Of a stretch of 64,000 nt of DNA, positions 22,011 through 32,079 are shown one piece after another. The DNA is taken from NCBI GenBank assembly GCA_033439295.1, contig JAVTLE010000021.1, positions 2,418,009-2,482,008 on the forward strand, given 5' to 3'. The position numbers were made by a program, and so were the translations under genes. This DNA comes from Deuterostichococcus epilithicus (lineage: Eukaryota; Chlorophyta; Trebouxiophyceae; Prasiolales; Stichococcaceae). The notes under the pieces were generated by a model. It was given only the letters and a program-made list of their open reading frames with translations. It had not been told where the DNA came from and searched no databases. The number at the start of each line of letters is the position of its first letter. The first letter of the stretch is position 1.

Positions 22011-24565
22011 TCAGCAGTCGGAGGGTGGGTCGTTGCCAGCATCGGCGGTGTCGTCCGCCTGTTTCGGGCCGCCGCTGCGCTTCACCCGCAGCATGCGCTG
22101 CGCCGCCTGCCGCCGCCCATCGCTGCGCAGCGCCTGCACCAGCTCGTCCTGCGGCACGGCAACAACAGGACTTAGGACCAGGGTTCAGGGCGCGCGAGCA
22201 CGCGAGCGAGACAGAGGGCCGCTGGGCGAATTCAGCCACCTGCTTACAAATCAGATGTGACGGTCGACACACGAAGGCTGCGCATTCAAAGCGCCGCAAG
22301 CACCTCAAAGGCAGCCCGGTCATTGTCACGTGCAGTCTGCTTGTGTGCCGCAGTTGCCCCGCCGAGCAACATTCCGGAAGAATTGAGCGCTTTCAGGCCG
22401 CACCTGTGTGATGGACTGCAGCCAGGGGATGTCAGCCTCGTACTCGGACGGGTCGAAGTTGGTGATGCCGCCCTTGACGCCAGTGCTGTTGTGCAGCTCG
22501 CACCACAGCATCATCTTGTCGTACGCCCGCGACGCCTCCGTCTCGTGGTCGAAGCAGCCCAGCGACGTCGGCTTGCCGTTGCGCCTGCGCTCGTGGGGAC
22601 AGACAGTGTGCGTGTCAGGGACAGCTCATCCAGTCGGCTCGTGAGCAGCTCATCATGCCGCCCAACCTCAATTGCACTGTGCAGCTCCTTGGAAAGGTGT
22701 GCGCATTTCTGGGACGCGGCTGGAGCCTGTGCCTGCCCCGCCCAGGGCCGACTTGCGGGGGGTGTCTACAGCGCACATGGATGCGCCTGCGCTTGGATCA
22801 GACCCCCAGCTGCCTGCCTGCTCTCCGGAGGGCCGACAGCTGCACACGCCTGCGCTCGCTTCTGACACGGCTGCCGCTGCCCGCTGCCAAATGCACAATG
22901 AGGCGAGTCGGGCCAAGACCCTTGCCCAGGAGACCCACCGAAACTGCGCCTCCCAGCGCTTGGTGGGGAAGGTCTGGTGCACGCCGCGGTACTTGGAGGT
23001 GTAGGTGCGCCCCGAGGCGTTGCCCTTCGCCTTGGCCACCTTCTGCACCTTCTGCACCGACTGCCGCGTCGCCGGCAGCGCGTCCGGCCGCTGCAGCAGC
23101 AGGCAGACGGAAACTGAAGTCAGGTTTCCTGTCCTGCAATCGCACTGTGCTGCCGGGGAGCACCTTCGGCATCGACTGCCATGTCGCCGGCAGCGCGCTT
23201 CTCCGCTGCGCGCACCAGCCAGCAGTGCCCTTTAGTCGGTTTGACTTGCAATTGCATCGTGCCGCCTGGAGCACCTTTTGCACCAACTGCTGCGTCGCCA
23301 GCAGCGCATCTGGCTGATGCGGGGACATGCAGCGAGTGGCAACCGTCAGAGCAGTAGCAGGCTTTCCCGATGGTTTTGCGCGAGGCCAAGCCGCATCGAG
23401 CACCTCTTGCACTGTCGGGCAAGTCGCTGGCAGTGAGGTCTGCCGATGTGCGTACCCGTTCTGGATACCAGCAGCATGCTGCCTTGATGCTGCCCAAGCA
23501 AAGAGCAGCCTGATCGCCCTTCAACCAACCGTGCGGTGAGGGTGCTGCTCTCGCATCTTATCGCAGCAAGAAATGGCGGTCCCTCTTTTGCCTCCAGCCA
23601 GATGTCCTGTTCAGCAACTTGCGAACCGGGTAGCGCTGGCGGTAGCTGATTGCACTTCAGCGACCATGAATCCGGCAGCGCAGTCTGCAGCCTCCGCAAC
23701 TTGTCGACCCCACCTTCTCGATGAGGGGCTCGCTGAGCAGGCGGCGGTGTGCGCTGCCGACGGCGCGGTACTTCCGAACATGCGCCCAGTCGGGGACCGA
23801 GACGCCCAGCTCCTTGGCGATGTCCTTGCCGCCACGGCCACCGCGTTGATAGATTGCCGGCAGCTGCGGCAGCGTCCTCGCTGCCATCTTCAGCCGCACC
23901 TGGCATCGTGCACTGGCAGACTCGGCTCGGCAGCGGCGGGCTTGTCAACCACGGGTCACGCACACCTCAGACGCCAGGTCGCAGCGGAGGCGAGAGCGGG
24001 CCATGCATCGGGAGTGCAAGGTCCGTTGAGCATCGAGAACGTACAAGTGGGTCGGGCTGTATGTGCGTCTTTGATGCTGAGCGGTTGCCGGCAGTCGGCG
24101 TCAGCCCAAGCTGCCAGCTGGGCAGAGGTGTGCCGATGCCCGGGCTGCACAAAAGGGCAGATGCATTCGAGCGGCAGTGTCACGGTGAGTGTCAACTGGA
24201 AGATTTGTGACAGCTGCGCGGCCAATCTGCGCAAGCATACTGATGATATTCGGGGCCCACGTGCAGGACGATGCGCTCGGCATCTGGCAGTTCCGTCTGC
24301 ACATCACTGCAAGTCAGACCCACCTGAGCAGCTCGGCGGCTCTGTAGGTGGCGGACTTGATGGGTGTGCGCCACTCTGTCAGTGAAGGCATCGGCTGCAT
24401 GTCAGCAGGGGCGCCCGAGGCTTCCGGCACCGATAACCGTGGCATCGCAGCTGTCTCAATACCCTTTGGCGCTGTCACGGTGTCCAGCGCAGCGGGCTGC
24501 GCGATGGTGACCGGCATTGCTGCCTCGAGGCTACTGCTGCAGTCTGCGTGCCAGGGGCCAGCCAC
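22011..24565 (-). CDS. AP2/ERF-domain transcription factor with tandem mini-exons
   Basis: Putative plant-type DNA-binding transcription factor. The AP2 domain is split by one intron: exon 23090-22939 encodes TSKYRGVHQTFPTKRWEAQF, and exon 22584-22404 continues NGKPTSLGCFDHETEASRAY, then ITNFDPSEYEADIPWLQSI. The YRGV, RWEAQ and AYD/NF elements of the family are all present. Exon 22148-22011 gives a basic C-terminus ending PPSDC-TGA. Upstream, exon 23912-23714 encodes a segment with GGKDIAKELGVSVPDWAHVR, which I do not recognise, and exon 24565-24324 encodes a Pro/Ala-rich N-terminus with SLTEWRTPIKSATYRAAELL. Between them lie three extra copies of the start of the AP2 exon, each with its own acceptor and donor. 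All junctions join in phase. The start at 24565 is the first ATG of the most 5' plausible exon and is uncertain. The gene is divergent from the UHRF1-like gene. Confidence 0.8.
23049..23439 (-). repeat. Four-copy tandem array of a 36-42 nt exon
   Basis: Four related blocks lie at 23439-23404, 23313-23275, 23205-23164 and 23090-23049, spaced 111-129 bp. Each follows a CAG acceptor and is followed by GTG, and each encodes a version of x-A-L-P-A-T-x-Q-x-V-Q-K: TSLPATCPTVQE, PDALLATQQLVQK, RRSALPATWQSMPK and RPDALPATRQSVQK. Lengths are 36, 39, 42 and 42 nt, all multiples of three and all phase 0 at both ends. The fourth block reads straight on into the AP2 exon. The first three are followed by GTGCTC-type donors, so intron edges were duplicated along with the exon. 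Confidence 0.8.
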
Positions 24566-25096
24566 GAGGCTGTAACAGCAGCGCCCCCCTTCAAAGGCTG
24601 CTCGCTAAGGCTGAGCGCCGCTCACTACCTTTCACCGCCCTTAGCACGTTCGAAATGCCGCAGCTCTCCTTCCTGCCCCTTTCGATGAGCATTACAAATT
24701 GCACGAGTTTCGAGATTCAGGGCAGCCAGCGCCCGCAGGAGATCAACCAGAGGTGTCTGTAAGGATGCTGCGGGTGCCGGCACACGCAGGGGCTGCTGAG
24801 CGTTGTGGTGCTGTACAAAAGGTGCCACCTGTTTGCATCTGCTGGAGGACGCTTCGCGCAAACCCTAAACCATTTGCACCTGTGGAAGTGGATCCCCGAC
24901 AGGCAGAGAAACCGGAATCCCCAGCGCAATTTGAATTGCCTGGACTGGCCCAATGGTCTGGCGCACTGGCGCACAAGACGACTGCAACCAACCTCCCGCC
25001 ATGTAATTGTTTGTCCTCGAAGCCTTAAAGCATCGCATTCAGCTGCACTCGTTCCTTTCGACATCCGGCACAGACTGACCGGTTCGAAAGGCCAAC
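24566..25096. promoter_or_regulatory. Divergent promoter region, AP2 / UHRF1-like
   Basis: About 530 bp separate the predicted starts of the AP2 gene (-) and the UHRF1-like gene (+). The region should hold both promoters and 5' UTRs. I saw no TATA box or other motif specific enough to report. Confidence 0.4.
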
Positions 25097-28000
25097 ATGG
25101 CTGATGCAGACAGCGACCTTCGCAAGAAGATCCTGGCGATCCAGCGCAACCCGGACCTGACACCGCAGGAGAAGGCCAAACAATGCCAGGCCCTCATGAA
25201 CCCGATGGGAGCGGCAGCTCAGGCCAAGTCAGGCGAGCAGCTGCAGACGTTCTAACAGCATGACAAGGAGCTGTCTGATCAATGCCGCTTGATCGCAGAA
25301 TGTTTCGACGTATCTTCCTGAGGCTTTGCTTGCCCTTTGGCGCCGCTTGCGTATCTGAGCAGCGCCGCCGCCGCCGCCGTGTCTGACGCCTGATCTCACA
25401 ATGCTGCAGAGGCGGAGAAGGCTGAGGGCGTCAGCCAGGAAGACAAGCCAGCAAACCTGCTGGACGACGACGCGCTCAAATGTACCATCTGTCTGTGCAT
25501 CTGTGAGCGCCCAGTCACGGTGAGGCTCTCGTGTTCCAGGATGCCACCAGCCGCCTGCCTGTGATTGAACAACGACCATCTGCAACATCTGCTCCTGCGG
25601 CTCGCAGGCGCCCTGCCAGCACAACTTCTGCCTGGCGTGCTTCGGCAAGTGGACGGCCAAGGGCAACAAGCAGTGCCCCACCTGCCGCGCCAACCTTCCA
25701 GCCGGCTTTGCCGCCAACCCGCGCATCAACACGGCGCTGACGGTGGCGATCCGCCTGGCGCGACAGGGCGAGCGGCCCGCCGCGCGCGCCGAGCTGCAGC
25801 GCATCGCCAACGCGGACCGCCCAGAGGAGGCATTCACCACAGACCGGGCGGTGAGTCTGCACGCCATGAACCCAAACAGCCCAAGGAAGCGCGTCATCTT
25901 GTTCGCCAGCAGAGTTCCTTCGGACCAATGCACCTTGCGACTCGTCTGCAACTGCAATTCTCATGGCCGCTGCACACCTATGCACAATGCTGCCACATCC
26001 TGGCCACAGGTGCGGTCGGGGCGGGCCAATGCCTCCAGCGGCCGCATCATGGTGACGGTGCCGCAGGACCACTTCGGGCCCATACCGCCAGAGCACGATC
26101 CCCGCGGCACGGTGGGTCTGCTGTGGCGAACGAAGTGCCCTCGCGACTGCATGGCCATGTCGAAATGTGATCCAGCATGCTGCAGAGGCAGGCACAGTCC
26201 GCCAGCACAGCGTGCCAATACCCGCGCCTGTCCGACAATGTCCTTAAAGCAGCGCCCATACGCACTGCGGCAGGGCGTGCGCGTTGGCGAGTGGTGGCAG
26301 GACCGCATGGACTGCCGGCAGTGGGGCACCCACTTCCCGCATGTCGCCGGCATCGCGGGCCAGTCCGCCGTTGGCGCCCAATCTGTCGTGCTGTCCGGCG
26401 GGTGCGCCTGAGTCTGTGGATGTGGATGTGCGCCTCACGGGTTTGCCCACCCTGCAGCGGCTCGAACAAATGAACAAAATCGAACAAGTGAACAAGACAC
26501 CGTCATGGGCGGAGCATCTGATTCCGATGCTCCGCCCATGAAGGCTCTGCCATGCGTCAGCTGCAGCCTGTGCGTCTCGTCCGCGCATCCCCGGCTGCTG
26601 CCCTGGTGTCGCCGGTGCATCTGCAGCCTCGTAGCAGTCGTATCCCGATACACCTTGTGTCAACTCGCGCAGCTACGAGGACGATCTGGACCACGGGGAG
26701 TATTTCTTGTACACCGGCAGCGGCGGCCGCGACCTCAGCGGCAACAAGCGCACCTCCAAGGCGAGTCCGCTGCGTGTGGCAACCATGTGTCACTGGAGCC
26801 GAGTGCTGCTGCCCCCAGCGTGCGGCACGCTGCTGCAGGCAGGCCGCCGCGCATTCGCATGCTGAATCACGCTCGGGAGCGCTCCTGCCCTGCAGGGCCC
26901 AGCGCAGGACACCTACGACGCAATGTCAGCAGCAGGTCTTGCCAAGCAGCCTGATCAGACACTTTTGTGTGTTTGTGACCCTGCAGGTGCAGTCCTTCGA
27001 CCAGAAGTTCGACCTGATGAACAAGGCGCTGCTGCTGTCCTGCCAGAAGGGCCTGCCCGTACGCGTCGTCCGTTCCCACAAGGTCCGCACAACGTGTCTG
27101 CTCCGGCCCAGGGGCCGAGCTCGCACAAAGACCCTTAACAGCATGATAACATCTGGGGGTCACTGCGGCGCATATGGGGATACATCTCACGTCATCCACT
27201 GCACATACTGAATGAATGATGGGTGCATGGACAGCCAGACGAGCCGCTGTCTCCTACCTGCTGGGCGCTGACTGGAACCTGATTCTGCGCCCATGATTCC
27301 TCCTCATAGGAGAAGCGGTCAGCGTATGCGCCAGCGCCAGAGACGCCGGTGCGGTACGACGGAGTGTACCGCATCGCGGCCTGCTGGCGCAAGCCGGGCA
27401 ACCAGGGCCTGCTCATGTGCCGCTACCTGTTCGTGCGCGCCGACAACGAGCCCGCCCCCTGGTCCTCTGAGAGTGCGCCAGCTTGCCACATCCTACAAAC
27501 TCTACAGCACCCACAGCCATGCCTGCACCTGATGCAGCTCGCATGGATGGCACGCCGTGCCCACTGCGGGCGCTTCAGCATGCCTGCACGGCCGGCGGCG
27601 GGCAACCCGGCTGCAGGGCCTGGAATTGTTCCCCTGACCCGTCCGCTGCTGTACCACTCCTTGCTCGGCGACCGCAGCGACCGGCGACCGGCCGACAGAG
27701 GAGCTGCCGGAGCCCGCCATGAAGGAGATGAAGCAGGCCAAGGGCATCGTCTACCGCATGGGCGAAGACCCCTGGTGGTGCGCGACTGCTGCCACCGTGC
27801 CGCTGCCAGGCACTCCAGCTGCTCTCTCAGTGCAGCCCCTTGTGGGGCACCTCCAAATCGTTGCGGTGCTGACCCTGCTGGAAGTGGTGGCATTGCTGCC
27901 GCCATGTGCTGGCCATGTGCTGGGCTATGGGTTGCTGCTGATCCGTTGCCGCTGTGGTGAGTCGTCGCAGGGGCTGGGACGAGGCCGCGGAGAAGTGGGG

Positions 28001-30205
28001 CTGGACGCGGGAGGCGCCCGCCAGCGCGCACAAGGGCGGCGCAGGCGACCCGGCCAAGGCCAAGCGCAAGCAGGTGCGGGCTGCCCCTGCCCTGCCTCCC
28101 TTGAAATAAAATGCGTGGGGTGCGTCTACCTGTACGCACTGGCTGTGTCGCCGTGCTGTCCAGTTCACTGTCCTGCCGTCGTCTCGGGGCGTGTGTGCCC
28201 AGTTCTGGGACATGGGCAGCTGGTCGGCGCGCCGCCATGGCTGGTCTTGGGCAGCAGTAGACGTCCTGAGCACAGCTGACCCGAAGCCTGGGTGTCTGCT
28301 GCAGATCAGCCAGCACGAGCGGGCGCTGCGGGAGTTCACCTGCGGCGTGTGCAAAGGCGTGTTGGAGCAGCCGCTGTGCATGCCCTGCAACCACACCTTC
28401 TGCAAGCCCTGCCTGCTTAAGAAGGTGCGCGACTCACGAATACGCTCACTGTGCGCACACTTCGGCCTACGTAGTGCCCAAACCCTGGCTGCCTGTGCGT
28501 TGCCCGCTGCTGTAGTAGCTGTCATGGCGACTCGCTCGAGACTCCTGCCATGCTGATCCCGGCACTCATTGGGGAAGGACCGACCACTGCCACTGAGGCC
28601 GCAAACTCTGCAGGCCGCAAGCTGCCCGTCTGCAGCTGCAGAGCATGCACCCTTCACAGCCTACTCAAACCTCGTGCCGCCTGTCTGTTGCAGTATGCGC
28701 ACCTGCCGGACGTGGAGGAGAACAGCCACGGCCGCGCGATGCGGGTGCGCCACGTGCAGAAGCCGTGCCCTGTGTGCAAGGCCGACTGCGCGCCCTACCT
28801 CAAGGACGCCTCGGTGCGTTCATCGTTTCCTTTTGTCTTTCGTCTCTGGTATCAAACTCCCTGCCGCTTCAGTCCAGCCCGTGCACAGCAGCTGTAGTCT
28901 TACATGCCACCCTGGTGTCTTTGCGAGCAACCGTCCTTACCCTCAGCTGCGTGGGGAGTAGGGCCACACTGCCTTGCAAGCTGCATGGGCAACCTCAGGG
29001 TCCATCAGCACTGGCCGCATTGCAGTGAGCAGGAGTCAATGCAGCCCTGCTGCCGAGCGCAGGTGAACCACGAGATGGCTGCGGTGATCGAGCGGCTGCA
29101 GGCGGCAGCGCGGGCGGCGCAGGAGGGCGACGCCGAGACTGCCGAGGCAGAGGCGGCGGCGGCGGCGGAGGCCGCCGGGGCCGCCGGCGGCGCCACTGCC
29201 AAGGCGGCAGCTGCGGGCGNGGTCGCGGCCAAGGCAGGCGGCGGGGCGGCGGACGAGGCGGCGGCAGACGAGGNCGCGGCGGACGAGGCGGCGGCAGACG
29301 AGGCGGCGGCCGCAGGCAGCGGCGGGGGCGAGGGCGCTGCGGCGGCGCGGCCGGACGTGGCAGCGGCGGCACCGGCAGCAAATGGCAGCGCGGGTGCGGC
29401 AGGGGCCTTGCAAGGTGGGCTTTGCACTGCCTGCTGCCCCTCACACTTGCAATGACCAGTTTCCCTTTAATCATCATCGAAGGTGGATGTGTCGCTACAG
29501 GCTGTCCTCCTGCGGAAACCTTGGGACATGCAACGCCGTCGTGTTCGGAAACAGAGCCACGCGGAATGTCTCTAGACGCCTGGCGCACAGGCGGTGCGGC
29601 GCCATCCTACGCGGAGGCGCTGGCGGCTGAGTTCGAGGGCTTCGACGCGGAGCTGATCAGCAGTATGCTGGAGGACCAGGGTGGCGATGTCAAGGAAGTC
29701 CGCTTTTACCTGCAGGTGCGGTTTGAAGCGTCAGTAGTTTCTAGGCTTGCCAGGGTTTAGGAACGTACAAGTCCTGCAGCAGCGACCCTTCCACTGCACG
29801 TGCGCCGCGAGGATGGCGGGCATGATGTGCAGAGCCAAGTGAGCAGGAATCTGTGCCGGTTCCGGAGGTTTGTCCTGAATGTTGTTCATTGCTGCTGGGC
29901 CCTGGTCTGACGTGTGGCCTGTCTGTGTCTTGTGCCTGCAGAGAATGAAGAATGCGCAGGATGCAGCGGCAAAGAAGGAGGCTGCGGCTGCGCGCAAGGC
30001 GGCGAAGGCCGCCGTGAAGGCGGGCACGACGGCAGCGGCAGCTAACGGCAGCGCCGAGGGCGGCCCCTCGCAGCCGGAAGAGGAAGCGCCATCGGTTGCA
30101 CCTGCCGGCGAGGCCACCAACGAAGAGGCTGCGACGACCAAGGCCGGCGGCAAGCGCGGCGCGGCGAGCGGCACAGGCACGCCGGCAAAGCGGTCTCGGA
30201 CGTGA
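25097..30205 (+). CDS. UHRF1/VIM-like E3 ubiquitin ligase (RING-SRA-RING-CUE)
   Basis: Nuclear reader of methylated DNA and E3 ligase of the UHRF1/VIM (ORTHRUS) family, which supports maintenance DNA methylation. Fifteen exons from the ATG at 25097 to the TGA at 30205. A short helical N-terminus ([20 protein letters not shown]) is followed by RING 1 ([29 protein letters not shown]; exons 25410-25519 and 25607-25850). The SRA/YDG domain spans about 26010-27472: [69 protein letters not shown] and [16 protein letters not shown] 2 ([35 protein letters not shown]) lies in 28305-28813. Then come an Ala/Glu/Asp-rich stretch, a CUE/UBA-like helix set ([19 protein letters not shown], 29501-29715) and a Lys/Ala tail ending KRSRT. 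No PHD finger is visible. Introns after 25232 and 26760 start with GC. Confidence 0.9.
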
Positions 30206-32079
30206 GGGCCGAGTCATGGGCGTGCTGCAAGCCTCTGCTGCTGTGCTAGCTGCGCTCCAGTGGTATGGCGCAAAGCCTGATGCTGACAGCGCTGATGGTA
30301 TGTCATCAGAACATCGTGTATAGAACGGATAGGGTAGGTGAAGAGTCTCCAAAGGGTCTCTTGAACTGACACCTAGATACGAATGCCAATCAGTGGTTTC
30401 GACCCGGCTTCAGCATTAAGCATGCCAGCAGTCAACGCAACAAAGCATACAGGCCAAAAATCATACCTAAGATGCATGCACGACAAACACTGCACATGGG
30501 TGTGACCACTAAAATACGGTGCAGCTCCAGCGGTGATCACTTACGTGCACTTTCAATACCATCAACTCGATGTTATCGTCAATTTGGTCACGCAATAATG
30601 TCGAGTACCCATAGCAGTGTACAGTGAGATGTATTTTCTGTAGAAGCAACACTGCTGCCGTCGCATGGCAAACAGGTAGACGCACCTGATCTTTGTTGAC
30701 TCCTCGCACTTGCACCCTGATACGAAGCCACAAATCCGACCAAACTCCCTCACTCGACCGAGCAGCACGGAAACCGCTTCTGAAAGCTCTCTCGCTTGCT
30801 CACTCGACCGAGAAGCGAGGCTGCTTTGCCCGCAGCCCTTCATCAGCGTGCGGCTGCAGCTGCCGCTTTGACGACGCCTGGAAAGGCTGTTGTTGCTGCT
30901 GCTGCTGCAGCCGTGCCTGCTGCAGCGACATGGGGTGCTGCGCTTCATCCTGCAGGTTGCAGCGAAGAGCAGACAAGTCGCATGCAATGAAGTTGGAGAC
31001 AGCAAACAGCATCCAAGCACAGATGCACAACTGCTGTGGTGCCGCACCCGCTGAAGACCCATCCTGTAGAATTCTCTGAGTAGGATATTGCGCTTCTCAT
31101 TGCCGACGACTGCAGGCATTCGCCGTTAAAATTGGACCAGAACAGCGGACAGGTCAATCAGTCCGCAAAGCCGCCGCATGTCCCTTTGCAGAATGCATAG
31201 GCCACAGACACAGCCTGCTTACCTTGGACACTCGTCGAGTCGTTGACAGAGGTGCACGGGCTAAATCTCGGCATCACGGAAGTCTCCTGTGTGGCGCACG
31301 CGGCCGTCAGAGGTGCCGGGTGCATGCACATGCTGTGTCGCATGTAGTCATGGACTCACCTGCTTTTGAAGCGCTTTCGGTTGCTTGGCAGCGTCGCTCT
31401 GCTTGTACCTTGAGAAGTTTTCGCTGTTGTGCGCAGGCAGGTTTAGCAGAGCGTCCATATCGGGACTTAGAGTGCCTCACATGGTGACCACCTCAATGCT
31501 GAAGGAACCCCTGGCCCCGCTGACCCTTGCACGGGCTTGCACACTTCTATAACAGCCTTCTGCACGCTAGGTCCAAGCGGGCTGCTGTGAACTCATGTGC
31601 AGACTGCAAGCTAGCTGACCTGGATCATAGGGCAGATTAGCTCTATAGGTTTTGCTAAAAAGTGGCGGTGTCGTTGTTTAGACGCGCCCGATTTGAGTCA
31701 CTCGTGATGTGCAATTTGGGTGTTGGAGGTGGGCCTGCTCGCAAGCTGGAAGCTCGAATCGTGTATTGAAAGACGTGCGCTCACCGGTGGCAATGCTCAC
31801 TGCTCCCCGAGTTTCGTAAGTGCTTTAACTCCGGCAGGCCGATCGCGCATGTCGCTTACGGAACATGATCCGCTGGCCCAATTGGGGTCTATTCCTGCGA
31901 ATTGTGATTCGATGCCGGTCAGAGAGCTTACGCCTCTGCTTGCTGGATGATTCAAGGAACATCCGAGTCATGAGCCAACCGAGCCATCCGATCGAGGCAC
32001 CTGCAAATGGTTGCGAGGCTGGGTGGAATTGTTCAGTTCAAAGCGAAGCGAATCAGATAGCGCCGTAGCTGCTGGCGCC
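30206..32079. other. Gap with weak coding signal
   Basis: A 1.9 kb stretch between the UHRF1-like stop and the CCDC39-like locus. It is less GC-rich than its neighbours. The only frame with somewhat protein-like character is a Gln-rich minus-strand exon listed separately. Elsewhere I see no chain of exons and no RNA gene. Confidence 0.45.
30800..31343 (-). CDS. Possible small Gln-rich protein (doubtful)
   Basis: The minus-strand frame ending in TGA at 30800 contains a CAG run giving LQQARLQQQQQQQ and a plausible C-terminus, GLRAKQPRFSVE. An upstream minus-strand frame starts with ATG at 31343 and ends at a good donor (GTAAGC, about 31221). The two do not join directly in phase, so at least one exon is missing or the model is wrong. 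It is not recognised as any family and could be chance plus a CAG repeat. Confidence 0.22.

Noticed and set aside
28995-29588. Minus-strand Pro/Arg-rich frame of 197 codons
   Set aside because: Reverse reading of the Ala/Glu/Asp repeat of the UHRF1-like gene.
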